64,000 bases of DNA from Methylobacteriaceae bacterium (GTDB lineage: Bacteria > Pseudomonadota > Alphaproteobacteria > Rhizobiales > Beijerinckiaceae). Made by a program: the position numbers and the translations under genes. Location: contig CANEZL010000017.1 in assembly GCA_947444195.1 (NCBI GenBank), forward strand, positions 1 through 64,000, written 5' to 3'. Shown here in pieces: positions 16,217 through 25,284 of the stretch; within the stretch, counting starts at the first letter, position 1, and each line of letters starts with the position of its first letter. A model generated the notes under the pieces. The model was given only the letters and a program-made list of their open reading frames with translations. It did not search any database and was not told the DNA's origin.

Positions 16217-17998
16217 CTACAACGTCGGTGCGTCGCGCGCCGACTTCACCACGATCCAGTCCTCCACCACCAGGGCGTCGAGGCCGGTGGTGTAGAACAT
16301 CAGGATCGCGTCCTCCGCGCCGTGGAGGATCGGCTTGCCCATCACGTTGAAGCTGGTGTTGAGGAGGATCGGCACCCCGGTTAGCGCCGCGAACGCCGCG
16401 ATCAGCCCGGCATAGGCGGGGTTGCGCGCCGCCGTGACGCTCTGGAGCCGGCCGGTGCCGTCGGCGTGCACCACCGCCGGCACGCGGTCGCGGACCGCCT
16501 CGCGCCAGACCAGGGTGCGCTCCATGTAGGGGCTGTCGGCGTAGCCCTCGAACCAGTCGGGCCCGGCCTCGGCCAGGATCGAGGGGGCGAAGGGGCGGAA
16601 CGCCTCCCGGTACTTCACCTTGGCGTTCAGGGCGTCCTTGGCACCCGCCGGCCGCGGATCGGCCAGGATCGAGCGGTTGCCGAGCGCGCGCGGCCCGAAC
16701 TCGGCCCGGCCCTGCACCCAGCCCACGAGCCCGCCCGCGGCGAGAACCCGCGCGGCCTCCGCCGTGACGCCCGCGAGGCCGAGGCGGCGGGCGCGGGGCT
16801 CCTGCTCGGCCAGCCGCTCCATCGGCTCGGTGGAGACGCGCGAGCCGAGATAGGGCGTGAGCGGGCGCTCCGTCGGCTCCGGCCCGGTCCAGTCGGGGTG
16901 GTCGGCGGCATAGGCGAGCCAGGCCGCGCCCACCGCGTTGCCGTCGTCGCCCGGCGCCGAGGGCACGTGCAGGTTCCGGAACGGCGAGCGCCCGAGCACG
17001 CGCCCGTTATAGGAGGAGTTCAGGCCGCAGCCGCCGGCGATGACGAGATTGTCGTGGGGCGCCAGCGCGTGGGCCTCGGCCACCAGCACGTCCATGAGCT
17101 CGCAGAAGATCTCCTGGCCGCTGCGGGCGAGATCGGCCCAGCCCCCTTCGCCGACATCCGCGGGACGCCGGGCCAGGATCTCGGCGGCGACCGCGCGCAC
17201 GGTGGCGTCGTCGGTGAACTTCAGGCGCCCGTTCTCCACCGCGTAGAGGCGGCGCAGCTGCGCCATCAGCTCCGGATCGGGTTTCCCGTAGGGGGCGAGC
17301 CCCATGATCTTCCATTCCTCGCCCTTGATCTGGTCGAAGCCCGCGAGATCGGTGACAAGGCCGTAGAGGAAGCCCACCGAGCCGCGCCCGCGCTGGCGCC
17401 GGACCTCCACGATGCGGCCGGCCTCCAGCCGGTAGATCGCCGCCGCCCCGGTCTCGCCCATGCCGTCCACCACCACCGCCGTGGCGTCCCGGAACGGGCT
17501 GCCCCAGAGGGCGTAGGCCGCGTGCGCGCGGTGATGGGGGAAGCGGTGCTGCGCGACGATCTCGGCCCGCGGCGGACCGTTCGTGCCGCGGGTCTCCTGG
17601 TTGAGGGCAAGCAGCGTCCCGTAGCCCGCCCGCGCCTGGGCGATGGCGAGATCGGCGATGAAGATGCGCTCGGCCCGCTCCGGCACGAAGGAGCGGTTGA
17701 GGTCGGTCGGGTGGCGCGCGAGCGCCATCAGGTCGAAGGCGCCGCTCGCGGCCTGTCCGCCGAGGAACTCCGTGAACTGCTCGCCCCAGCTCGTGGCCAC
17801 CACGAGTTCGGAGCCGCGGGGCACGTGGCGCTCGAGCAGGCCGATCATGCGGCCGGCGGGGTCCGGCTCGCAGTTCGGCGCGCGCTTGTACTGGAGGAAG
17901 CGCTCGGTTCCTTCCGCGAACAGCACGGTGCCGTCGGGCCCGACCAGGGCGACGGCCGGATCGTGGAAGGTGGTGGCGAGACCGAGATAGTAGCGCAT
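16217..17998 (-). CDS. NodU/CmcH-family O-carbamoyltransferase
   Basis: 593 residues. Carbamoyl phosphate-dependent O-carbamoyltransferases of the NodU/CmcH/TobZ family have a Kae1-like N-terminal domain and a YrdC-like C-terminal domain; both are visible. N-terminus MRYYLGLATTFHDPAVALVG; metal-binding RFPHHRAHAAYALWGSPF; VIAGGCGLNSSYNGRV; and GWVQGRAEFGPRALGNRSIL near residue 450, then the terminal VPILLNTSFNVMGKPILHGA. The acceptor (sugar, antibiotic, Nod factor) is unknown, and no biosynthetic genes lie around it. The start is 10 bases after the nhaA stop, so it is almost certainly co-transcribed with nhaA, an odd pairing. Confidence 0.9.
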   Translation of the reverse strand: MRYYLGLATTFHDPAVALVGPDGTVLFAEGTERFLQYKRAPNCEPDPAGRMIGLLERHVPRGSELVVATSWGEQFTEFLGGQAASGAFDLMALARHPTDLNRSFVPERAERIFIADLAIAQARAGYGTLLALNQETRGTNGPPRAEIVAQHRFPHHRAHAAYALWGSPFRDATAVVVDGMGETGAAAIYRLEAGRIVEVRRQRGRGSVGFLYGLVTDLAGFDQIKGEEWKIMGLAPYGKPDPELMAQLRRLYAVENGRLKFTDDATVRAVAAEILARRPADVGEGGWADLARSGQEIFCELMDVLVAEAHALAPHDNLVIAGGCGLNSSYNGRVLGRSPFRNLHVPSAPGDDGNAVGAAWLAYAADHPDWTGPEPTERPLTPYLGSRVSTEPMERLAEQEPRARRLGLAGVTAEAARVLAAGGLVGWVQGRAEFGPRALGNRSILADPRPAGAKDALNAKVKYREAFRPFAPSILAEAGPDWFEGYADSPYMERTLVWREAVRDRVPAVVHADGTGRLQSVTAARNPAYAGLIAAFAALTGVPILLNTSFNVMGKPILHGAEDAILMFYTTGLDALVVEDWIVVKSARDAPTL

Positions 17999-18008
17999 GG
18001 GCTCCGGG

Positions 18009-19235
18009 TTAGTCCGCCCCGGGGCCCGCTGCAACGCGGGGGTCCCGCGCAACGCTCGGGTCCCGCGCGGCGCGGGGGCGGGACGGGGACAGGGCGAGCA
18101 CCACGGCGCCGGCGAGGCCCGAGAGCAGGGAGCCCATCAGCACGCCGAGCTTGGTCTCGGTCTGGGCGGCGGCGTCGGTGAAGGCGAGGCCGCCGATGAA
18201 CAGGCTCATGGTGAAGCCGATGCCGCAGAGCACCGCGACGCCGTAGACCTGCCTCCAGGTCGCCCCCGCCGGTCGGGCGGCGAGACCGAGGGCGACCGCG
18301 AGCCGAACGCTCGCGAAGACGCCGACCTGCTTGCCGAAGAAGAGACCCAGCGCGATGCCGAGGGTGATCGGGTGCAGGAGCGCGTCCGCGCTGAGGCCGA
18401 TCAGCGTGACGCCCGCATTGGCGAAGCCGAAGACCGGCACGATGGCGTAGGTGACGAAAGGCATCAGGGCGTGCTCCAGCCGGTGGAGCGGCGAGGTCGG
18501 GTCCTCCGGCCGGCCGGGGCTCGTCCGGATCGGTACGGTGAGGGCGAGCAGCACGCCCGCCACCGTGGCGTGGATGCCGGAGCGCAGGACGAAGAACCAG
18601 AGCGCGAGCCCGATCAGCAGGTAGGGGCCGAGCCGCGTCACGCCGAGGCGGTTCAGCGCCACGAGGAGGGCGAAGGCCAAGCCCGCGAGCCCCAGCATCG
18701 GCAGGTCGAGGCCGCCGGTGTAGAACAGGGCGATGATCACCACCGCGCCGAGATCGTCCACGATGGCGACCGCGCTGAGGAAGACCTTCAGGGAGACGGG
18801 CACCCGCGGCCCGAGGAGCGCCAGCACGCCCAGGGCGAAGGCGATGTCGGTGGCGGCGGGAATCGCCCAGCCGCGGGCGGTGCCGCCGCCGGCGTTGAAG
18901 GCGAGGTAGACGAGGGCCGGCACCACCATGCCGCCGAGGGCGGCGAGCCCCGGCAGGGCCCGGTCCGGCCAGGTGCGCAGGCGCCCGTCGAGGGCCTCGC
19001 GCTTGATCTCGAGGCCGACGAGCAGGAAGAACACCGCCATCAGGCCGTCGTTGATCCAGTGCTGGACGCTCAGGGGGCCGAGATAGGCGTGCAGGGCCTG
19101 CGCGTAGGCCGGCCCCAGAGCCGAGTTCGCCACCACCAGCGCGGCGGCGGCCGCCGCCATCAGAACGAGGCCGCCGCCGGCCTCGCTGGTCAGGGCGGCG
19201 CGGATGGCGGAGAGGGGACGGGGGCGCGTCGTCAT
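18009..19235 (-). CDS. nhaA: Na+/H+ antiporter NhaA
   Basis: 408 residues, about 11-12 membrane spans. Exchanges sodium for protons across the inner membrane. Diagnostic: [30 protein letters not shown] with D130, and the [15 protein letters not shown] double aspartate D160-D161 (E. coli D163/D164), then [16 protein letters not shown]. The arginine-rich tail after residue 380 is unconserved. ATG at 19235 gives [20 protein letters not shown], usual for the family. First gene of a two-gene operon with the carbamoyltransferase; divergent from the CcdA-like gene 133 bases away. Confidence 0.95.
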   Translation of the reverse strand: MTTRPRPLSAIRAALTSEAGGGLVLMAAAAAALVVANSALGPAYAQALHAYLGPLSVQHWINDGLMAVFFLLVGLEIKREALDGRLRTWPDRALPGLAALGGMVVPALVYLAFNAGGGTARGWAIPAATDIAFALGVLALLGPRVPVSLKVFLSAVAIVDDLGAVVIIALFYTGGLDLPMLGLAGLAFALLVALNRLGVTRLGPYLLIGLALWFFVLRSGIHATVAGVLLALTVPIRTSPGRPEDPTSPLHRLEHALMPFVTYAIVPVFGFANAGVTLIGLSADALLHPITLGIALGLFFGKQVGVFASVRLAVALGLAARPAGATWRQVYGVAVLCGIGFTMSLFIGGLAFTDAAAQTETKLGVLMGSLLSGLAGAVVLALSPSRPRAARDPSVARDPRVAAGPGAD

Positions 19236-19368
19236 GGCAGGTCCCATAGCGCGTCGGCGGGGGCGAGGCGACGCTCGGTTGGCTGATCGGGCCGCGGATG
19301 AAACCCGTGCGCCCCCGCGCGCGAACAGGCGGGCGAACGCCTGCCGCAACCCCGGTCCCGTTTCCCCC

Positions 19369-20088
19369 ATGCTCGGCACCCTCGGCTTCGCCCTCCTCGC
19401 CGGCCTCCTCTCCACGCTCTCCCCCTGCGTGCTGCCCCTGGTGCCGATCGTGCTCGCCTCCGCCGCCTCGGAGCACCGGCTCGGGCCGGCGGCCCTGGCC
19501 TCGGGCCTCGCCCTCGCCTTCACCGGGATCGGCCTGTTCGTGGCGAGCGTGGGCTTCTCCCTCGGCCTCGACGGGGACCTGTTCCGCCGGCTCGGCGCGG
19601 CGCTGCTCGTCGCCCTCGGCCTCGTGCTGATCCTGCCGGGTCTGCAGACCCGCGCGGCCGTCCTCGCCGGCCCGGCCGGGGCCTGGGCGAACGGGCGGCT
19701 CGCCGCGGTGTCGGGCCGCGGGCTCGCCGGGCAATTCGCGATCGGCCTGCTGCTGGGGGCCGCCTGGAGCCCCTGCGTCGGCCCGACCCTCGGCGCCGCC
19801 TCGCTGCTGGCCGCCCGCGGGCAGGATCTGGGCGCTGTGGCCGCCACCATGGCGGCCTTCGGCCTCGGCGCGGCGGCCCCCCTGCTGCTGCTCGGCCTCG
19901 CCTCGCGGGAGGCGCTGCTGCGCTGGCGCGGCCGGCTCGCCGCGGCCGGCTCGGGGGGGAAGGCCGCCCTCGGCGTGCTGCTCGTCCTCCTCGGCCTCCT
20001 CGTGCTCACGGGGCTCGACAAGCGGGCGGAGGCCTGGGCGGTGGCGGCCTCCCCCGACTGGCTCAACGCCCTGACCACCCGCTACTGA
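19369..20088 (+). CDS. CcdA/DsbD-type thiol-redox membrane protein
   Basis: 239 residues, six predicted membrane spans. Two conserved proline-flanked cysteines, C20 in [12 protein letters not shown] and C136 in [10 protein letters not shown], are the redox pair of CcdA-type transporters that pass reducing power from thioredoxin to periplasmic thiols, for example for cytochrome c maturation. Length matches CcdA. No thioredoxin-like or ccm genes are adjacent, so the partner is unknown. Start ATG at 19369 gives [20 protein letters not shown]. Confidence 0.85.
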   Translation: MLGTLGFALLAGLLSTLSPCVLPLVPIVLASAASEHRLGPAALASGLALAFTGIGLFVASVGFSLGLDGDLFRRLGAALLVALGLVLILPGLQTRAAVLAGPAGAWANGRLAAVSGRGLAGQFAIGLLLGAAWSPCVGPTLGAASLLAARGQDLGAVAATMAAFGLGAAAPLLLLGLASREALLRWRGRLAAAGSGGKAALGVLLVLLGLLVLTGLDKRAEAWAVAASPDWLNALTTRY

Positions 20089-20201
20089 GCGCCCGACCCC
20101 CGCGCCCGATCCCCTGAACGTGAACGCCCCCCGCTTGGCCGGGCGGGCGCTGCCGTGACAGATGTGTGACATCCCGCAACGATCGAGGTGTCCGAACGAC
20201 C

Positions 20202-20819
20202 ATGGCCCCGCGCGAACCCATCCTCACCCTGGTCCCGATCGCGGAGCTGCGGCCGACGCAGATGACGGTCGGCTACCGCGAGGTGGAGGAGAAGCGCCGC
20301 CGCTGGCGCGAGCACGATCCCGAGAAGAAGGAGCGCTTCCTCGGCTCGCACATGATCCCGACGCTGCTCGGGCCGAAGAAGCGCCACTACGTCATCGACC
20401 ATCACCACCTGTCGCGGGCGCTGCAGCTGGAGGGCGTGGAGAGCGTGCTGGTCACGGTGGTGGCCGACCTGCACAAGCTCGACAAGGACGCCTTCTGGAC
20501 GGTGTGCGACCACAAGGCCTGGGCCCATCCCTACGACGTCGCGGGCGTGCGCCAGGACTTCAAGGCGATCCCCAGGGCGGTCGCCGACCTCGCCGACGAC
20601 CCCTTCCGGAGCCTCGCGGGCGAGTTGCGCCGCGCGGGCGGCTTCGCGAAGGACACGACGCCCTTCAGCGAGTTCCTCTGGGCCGATTTCCTGCGCCGGA
20701 ACATCAAGGCCAAGCACGTGGAGAACGACTTCACCGAGGCCCTGGAGGAGGCCCTGCGCCTCGCCAAGTCCCCGGATGCCGGCTACCTGCCGGGCTGGTG
20801 CGGGCCCGTGACGGGCTGA
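20202..20819 (+). CDS. ParB-like nuclease-fold protein (ParBc_2 type)
   Basis: 205 residues. After ILTLVPIAELRPTQMTVGYR (the ParB/sulfiredoxin opening strand) comes the characteristic FLGSHMIPTLLGPKKRHYVI plus DHHHLSRAL, which fits the chromosomally encoded ParBc_2 group with GxHxxP-like and DHHHL motifs, not the plasmid-partition ParB. No ParA partner or parS-like site was seen. Start ATG 20202 preferred because GAGGTG lies upstream; the alternative at 20166 adds a low-complexity leader. Function unknown; homologues are proposed to bind DNA or hydrolyse nucleotides. Confidence 0.8.
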   Translation: MAPREPILTLVPIAELRPTQMTVGYREVEEKRRRWREHDPEKKERFLGSHMIPTLLGPKKRHYVIDHHHLSRALQLEGVESVLVTVVADLHKLDKDAFWTVCDHKAWAHPYDVAGVRQDFKAIPRAVADLADDPFRSLAGELRRAGGFAKDTTPFSEFLWADFLRRNIKAKHVENDFTEALEEALRLAKSPDAGYLPGWCGPVTG

Positions 20820-20837
20820 AGCCCCGGAACGGCCCCG

Positions 20838-21221
20838 TCAGATCCCCCAGTAGGGCGCCGCGTTGTAGTAGCGGTGCACCTGCTCCTCCCAGGCCCGGTC
20901 GTCGGAGGGGTCGGTGCCCTCGGGGGAGCGGGGCGGGGCGGCGCGCAGCTGCTCCTCGGTGATCTCGACCACGTAGGCGTCCAGGGCCGGGTCGAAGCGC
21001 AGCACGCTCCAGGGCAGGGTGTAGAAGTCGCTGCCGAGCCCGAGGAAGCCGCCGAAGCTCATCACCGCGTAGGCGACGCGGCCGGAGGCCTTGTCGAGCA
21101 TCAGCCGCTCGATCACGCCGACACGGTCGCCGCCGGGGCGGCGCACGTCGGTCCCGATCACCCGGTCGCTGGCGATGAGGCTGCGCGGGGCGTCCGCATC
21201 CGTGGCTGATCGCGCGTCCAT
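20838..21221 (-). CDS. PRC-barrel domain protein
   Basis: 127 residues. SLIASDRVIGTDVRRPGGDR, then VGVIERLMLDKASGRVAYAV, then FGGFLGLGSDFYTLPWSVLR is the standard PRC-barrel (photosynthetic reaction-centre H-subunit-like) sheet, followed by an acidic tail with DDRAWEEQVHRYYNAAPYWG. Such proteins are abundant in Rhizobiales and thought to be stress or envelope related. GAGGGA lies upstream of the ATG at 21221. Convergent with the ParB-like gene. Confidence 0.88.
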   Translation of the reverse strand: MDARSATDADAPRSLIASDRVIGTDVRRPGGDRVGVIERLMLDKASGRVAYAVMSFGGFLGLGSDFYTLPWSVLRFDPALDAYVVEITEEQLRAAPPRSPEGTDPSDDRAWEEQVHRYYNAAPYWGI

Positions 21222-21333
21222 GGCCGGTCTCCCTCGCGGGCCGCCGAGATCCGGGCCCCCTCGAAAAACGCCGCCGCGGGAGGGCGCGTTCCGGCAAGAC
21301 CCGCGCCGCCGGAGCGCGGCCGCGGGCGGATTG

Positions 21334-21373
21334 CCGGAGAACCGGATTCCACTTTCCCGCATCGTGCTCTAGA
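21334..21373. repeat. Extragenic repeat, family A (copy 3)
   Basis: GCCGGAGAACCGGATTCCAC followed by TTTCCCGCATCGTGCTCTAGA. Nearly identical to the consensus and closest to the copy at 9516-9564. Located 38 bases before mepA. Confidence 0.75.
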
Positions 21374-21411
21374 CCCGAGCCTGCCCGACAGACCGGAGAC
21401 GGACTCAGCCG

Positions 21412-22341
21412 ATGCCGATCACGCCGCGCCTCGCCCTCCTCGCCCTCGCCCTCGCCCTCGCCGCCGCGGGCGCCGCCCAGGCGCAGGACCGGGGGACGCT
21501 CACCCCGAAGCCGCTGCCGCCGCTGGCCAATCCGGACGATCCGGCGACGCCGGCCAAGGCCCTGTTCGGCCGCGTCGCCCGGCCGAGCGCGGGCCCGGCC
21601 CAGGCCTACGGCTCCTACGCCAAGGGCTGCTTCTCCGGCGGCGAGGCCCTGGCGGTGGACGGGGCCACGTGGCAGGTGATGCGGCTGTCGCGCAACCGCA
21701 TGTGGGGCACCCCCGACCTCGTGGAGTTCCTGGAGCGGCTGGCGGCCCAGGCGCCGCGGGTCGGCTGGCCGGGCCTCCTCGTCGGCGACATGTCCCAGCC
21801 CCGCGGCGGCCCGATGCTGACCGGGCACGCCTCGCACCAGCTCGGCCTCGACGCCGACATCTGGCTCACCCCGATGCCGGACCGGCGCCTGTCCCGCCTG
21901 GAGCGCGAGGAGATGTCGGCCACCAACGTGGTGCGCGCCGACCGGCTCGACATAGACCCCGACGTCTGGCGGCCCGAGCACCTGCGCATCATCCGCCTCG
22001 CCGCCGAGCAGCCGCAGGTGGCGCGCATCTTCGTGAACCCGGCGATCAAGAAGGCGCTCTGCCGGGAGACCACCGGGGGCCGCGGCTGGCTCTCCAAGGT
22101 GCGCCCGATGTACGGGCACAACTACCACTTCCACATCCGCCTCGCCTGCCCCGGCGGCCAGGGCGCCTGCGACGACCAGGCCCCGCCGCCCCCCGGCGAC
22201 GGCTGCGGCGAGGAGTTGGCCCACTGGTTCAGCGACGCCGTGCTGAACCCCAGGCCCCCGAAAGTGAAGCCGAAGCCCCGGCCCCCGATGACGCTGGCCG
22301 CCCTGCCGGGCGCCTGCCGCGCGGTGCTGAAGGCGCCGTGA
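21412..22341 (+). CDS. mepA: Penicillin-insensitive murein endopeptidase MepA
   Basis: 309 residues. LAS-type zinc metallopeptidase that cuts D-alanyl-meso-diaminopimelate cross-links in peptidoglycan. Signal peptide MPITPRLALLALALALAAAG to AQA. Zinc site: GHASHQLGLDADIWLTPMPD (His and Asp ligands), and YGHNYHFHIRLACPGG with the HFH ligand pair. Conserved cysteines (SYAKGCF, ACPGGQGAC, GDGCGEEL, PGACRA) form the family disulfides. The C-terminal PKVKPKPRPP is a flexible proline-rich linker. Periplasmic; monocistronic. Confidence 0.93.
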   Translation: MPITPRLALLALALALAAAGAAQAQDRGTLTPKPLPPLANPDDPATPAKALFGRVARPSAGPAQAYGSYAKGCFSGGEALAVDGATWQVMRLSRNRMWGTPDLVEFLERLAAQAPRVGWPGLLVGDMSQPRGGPMLTGHASHQLGLDADIWLTPMPDRRLSRLEREEMSATNVVRADRLDIDPDVWRPEHLRIIRLAAEQPQVARIFVNPAIKKALCRETTGGRGWLSKVRPMYGHNYHFHIRLACPGGQGACDDQAPPPPGDGCGEELAHWFSDAVLNPRPPKVKPKPRPPMTLAALPGACRAVLKAP

Positions 22342-22354
22342 GGGCGGGCCGATC

Positions 22355-22396
22355 CCGTAGAACCGGATCCCCTTCCCCGCATCGGGCTTGTAGAGC
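22355..22396. repeat. Extragenic repeat, family A (degenerate copy 4)
   Basis: CCCGTAGAACCGGATCCCCT followed by TCCCCGCATCGGGCTTGTAGAG. Several substitutions compared with the consensus. It lies after mepA. Confidence 0.5.
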
Positions 22397-22433
22397 GCGC
22401 CCATCGGAGCGGATGCCGGTTCGGCGGAGCGCG

Positions 22434-22475
22434 CGTCGAAGCAAGCACGTCGAAGCAAGCACGTCGAAGCAGGGA
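22434..22475. repeat. Three tandem 14-bp repeats
   Basis: CGTCGAAGCAAGCA at 22434-22447 and again at 22448-22461, then CGTCGAAGCAGGGA at 22462-22475. In the intergenic region between mepA and the nitroreductase; a likely slippage-prone tract. Confidence 0.85.
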
Positions 22476-22577
22476 CTTGGAGCCGTTCCCGATTGCAACG
22501 CCATCGGGAACGGCCCTAAACGGCCGAGCGCCGCGCCCGCGCCGATCCCGGCCGGGCGCCGCTTGCCGGAGACCGCC

Positions 22578-23174
22578 GTGACCGAACCGACGCCGCGCAG
22601 CCCCGACCACGCCATCGATCCGCTCTTCCACACCCGCCGCTCGCCCCGCGCCTTCACCGGCGAGGCGGTGCCCGAAGCCGAGCTGATGCGGATGATCGAG
22701 GCGGCGCGCTGGTCGCCCTCGGCCTACAACGCGCAGCCCTGGCGCTTCCTCTACGCCCTGCGCGGCGACCGGCACTGGGACCTGTTCCTCGACCTGCTGG
22801 TGCCCGGCAACCAGCGCTGGGCCAAGGATACGGGGGCGCTGCTGTTCCTCGTCTCCAGCGTGAACATGAAGGTCGGCGACGAGCTGAAGCCGTCGGCGAG
22901 CCATTCCTTCGACGCGGGCGCGGCCTCCCTCGCCTTCCAGCTCCAGGCGATCCGGCAGGGCTGGCACGCCCACGGCATGGCCGGCTTCGACCGCGACCGC
23001 GCCATGACGGCCCTGAACGTGCCCGAGCACCACCGGATCGAGGCGGCCTACGCGGTCGGCCGGATGACGCCGCCGGCCGAACTCCCGGAGGAGCAGCGGG
23101 CCCGCGAGGCCCCGAACGGCCGCCGCCCGATCACGGACTTCACCTTCGCGGGCGGCTTCCCGGCCCAGGGCTGA
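22578..23174 (+). CDS. Nitroreductase family protein
   Basis: 198 residues. FMN-dependent oxidoreductase fold. Seen: the N-terminal FHTRRSPRAFTGEAVPEAEL (FMN phosphate arginines), the core helix MIEAARWSPSAYNAQPWRFL and the NAG-like middle region with AASLAFQLQAIRQGWHAHGM. Substrates of the family range from nitroaromatics to quinones. The start GTG at 22578 gives the expected N-terminus and has GGAG upstream. No partner gene; preceded by the tandem 14-bp repeats. Confidence 0.88.
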   Translation: MTEPTPRSPDHAIDPLFHTRRSPRAFTGEAVPEAELMRMIEAARWSPSAYNAQPWRFLYALRGDRHWDLFLDLLVPGNQRWAKDTGALLFLVSSVNMKVGDELKPSASHSFDAGAASLAFQLQAIRQGWHAHGMAGFDRDRAMTALNVPEHHRIEAAYAVGRMTPPAELPEEQRAREAPNGRRPITDFTFAGGFPAQG

Positions 23175-23288
23175 GGCCCGCTCCCCGCAGGCACGCGCGG
23201 GGAACGGGCGCGCCGGCATCGGGTTGGCTCCGCGTCGGGCGTTCCGGAGAATCGCCCGGCGCTTCCGCCGCATGCCCGGAGCCGCCCG

Positions 23289-24068
23289 ATGATCGACCAG
23301 GGACCCGACCACGCCTCCGGCCTGCGGGCGGTGGCCGAGCGCTACGGCGTCGGCCTCGACGCCGTGCGCCACCTGATCCAGGCCCTCGAACGCGGCCGGG
23401 GCAGCCAGGCGCAGTTCAACCATCCCGAACTCGGCGGGATGGGCCAGTGGTCGTCCGGCGGCATGGTCATGATCGGGGACATGTTCAACGACAACCTGAA
23501 GGTGCGGGTGGCCGGGCTCTGCACGGAGCTCGCCGCGGCCCTGCCCCCCGGCGGCTGGGTCTCGGAGGGCGCGTCCGAGGGCCGGCGCGGCGGCGGGGAA
23601 TGGTGGCCGGCCGGGCTCGGCGCGCCGGCGAGCGCGGGCGCCCAGGACGGGATGCGCTACGCCTATTTCCCCGACAGCCGGCGCCTCGCGGTGGAGACCG
23701 GCGACGGCATCGCCCTCTACGATACCGGCGAGCACCGGATCTCCGGCGTGTCGCAGTCGAACGGGAGCCTCGGCTTCACCGGACAGTTCGGCACGGTCGA
23801 CCTCGGCCGGCTCCAGCGGGTCGGCACGGAGGGGCAGGCCCCGGACTCCCATCCCGAGCCGCGCCGCGAGGCGACCGCGTCGTTCCAGGGGGCGCCCTCC
23901 CCCCAGGCCGCGCCCGCGTCCCAGATCGCGCCCGCGTCCCAGGCTGCGCCGACCCATGGCGGCGCGATCCTCGACACCCTGGAGCGGCTTGCCGGGATGC
24001 ATGCCCGCGGCGTTCTGACCGAGCAGGAATTCGCGCAGAAGAAGGCCGAGCTTCTCGCCCGGCTCTGA
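23289..24068 (+). CDS. SHOCT-domain protein
   Basis: 259 residues. The last about 32 residues, ILDTLERLAGMHARGVLTEQ then EFAQKKAELLARL, form the SHOCT (short C-terminal) domain, a helix hairpin found in many membrane-linked or multimeric proteins. The N-terminal 160 residues contain a conserved-looking block RYGVGLDAVRHLIQALERGR with GGMGQWSSGGMVMIGDMFND, but no family I can name. Between them is a low-complexity linker with direct repeats (APASQIAPASQAAP). Function unknown. Confidence 0.75.
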   Translation: MIDQGPDHASGLRAVAERYGVGLDAVRHLIQALERGRGSQAQFNHPELGGMGQWSSGGMVMIGDMFNDNLKVRVAGLCTELAAALPPGGWVSEGASEGRRGGGEWWPAGLGAPASAGAQDGMRYAYFPDSRRLAVETGDGIALYDTGEHRISGVSQSNGSLGFTGQFGTVDLGRLQRVGTEGQAPDSHPEPRREATASFQGAPSPQAAPASQIAPASQAAPTHGGAILDTLERLAGMHARGVLTEQEFAQKKAELLARL

Positions 24069-24125
24069 GCGTGCGCCGCCGGTGACGGCCCCCCGGACGA
24101 TGCGGGACCGGCGCGCGCGCACCAT

Positions 24126-25229
24126 ATGGAATTGCGCGGACGCCGGTCCGCCGGACCCCTGATGACGCCGCCCCGCGACCTCCTCGACATCCGCCGGATC
24201 TACCACGAGGCCGCCGTGCCGGATTACCCGCACGGGGCGGCGATCCTGGCGCGCTTCCCCGCGGCCGAGCGCATCCCCGTGCCCTCGCACTGGAACATCC
24301 CCGAACTGCACGGCAATGCCGGCTCGGTGGAGGATTGGGTGCGCATCAAGCGCTCCACCCTGGTGCTCGGCGTGAAGAAGGGCCTGACGATGCGCCCGAA
24401 CGGGCGCAGCGCCCATTTCATCGCGCCCTCGACCTCGAACGGCTGCGCCATGGCCTGCGCCTACTGCTACGTGCCCCGCCGCAAGGGCTTCGCCAACCCG
24501 ATCAGCCTGTTCGTGAACGTCGAGGCCGCCTGCGCGGCCATCGCCCGCCACGCGGGCCGGCAAGGCCCCCTCCCCGAGCCCGACCCGATCGACGCGGCCG
24601 CCTGGGTCTACGACATCGGCGAGAACGGCGACCTCTCGGTGGATGCCGCGGTGACGGACGGGGTGCGCGACCTCGTCCACCTGTTCCGCGGCCTGCCGAA
24701 CGCCAAGGCCTCCTTCGCCACCAAGGCAGTGAACCGCGACCTCCTCGCCTACGACCCGCAGGGCCGGACCCGCATCCGCTTCTCGCTGATGCCGGATAAG
24801 ATCGCCCGGGTGGTCGACGTGCGCACCGCCCCGATCGCGGAGCGGATCGCGGCGATCGACGATTTCGTGGCGGCGGGCTACGAGGTCCACGCCAACTTCT
24901 CCCCCGTGATCCTCTACGAGGGCTGGGAGGCCGACTGGCGCGCCCTGTTCCAGCAGATCGAGGCCGGCACCTCGGCCCGCGCCCGCGCCCAGCTCAAATG
25001 CGAGATCATCATGCTGACCCACAATGCGGGTCTGCACGCGGTCAATCTCGGCTGGCACCCGAAGGCGGAAGACTTGCTCTGGCGGCCGGACATCCAGGAG
25101 GCCAAGGTCTCGCAAGGGGGCGGCGAGAACGTGCGCTACCGGACCGGCTGGAAGGGCCGCTGGCTCGCCCGCTTCAAGGGTCTGCTCGCCGAGACCCTGC
25201 CGGACTGCACCGTGCGCTACGCCTTCTGA
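24126..25229 (+). CDS. Spore-photoproduct-lyase-family radical SAM protein (TIGR03886-like)
   Basis: 367 residues. SAM cluster motif C107-x3-C111-x2-C114 in SNGCAMACAYCYVPRRKGFA. Surrounding motifs VPSHWNIPELHGNAGSVEDW and ISLFVNVEAACAAIARHAGR, plus FATKAVNRDLLAYDPQGRTR, are those of the alphaproteobacterial spore photoproduct lyase-like family. Members occur in non-sporulating bacteria, where the real substrate is unknown; repair of a UV photoproduct is a reasonable guess only. Alternative ATG at 24162. Upstream SHOCT gene and downstream deaminase give no functional clue. Confidence 0.88.
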   Translation: MELRGRRSAGPLMTPPRDLLDIRRIYHEAAVPDYPHGAAILARFPAAERIPVPSHWNIPELHGNAGSVEDWVRIKRSTLVLGVKKGLTMRPNGRSAHFIAPSTSNGCAMACAYCYVPRRKGFANPISLFVNVEAACAAIARHAGRQGPLPEPDPIDAAAWVYDIGENGDLSVDAAVTDGVRDLVHLFRGLPNAKASFATKAVNRDLLAYDPQGRTRIRFSLMPDKIARVVDVRTAPIAERIAAIDDFVAAGYEVHANFSPVILYEGWEADWRALFQQIEAGTSARARAQLKCEIIMLTHNAGLHAVNLGWHPKAEDLLWRPDIQEAKVSQGGGENVRYRTGWKGRWLARFKGLLAETLPDCTVRYAF

Positions 25230-25284
25230 ACCGGCGCCGGTCCCGCGCGTTCGCAGGCCGGGACAGGTTCCGCTCGAGGGTCCG

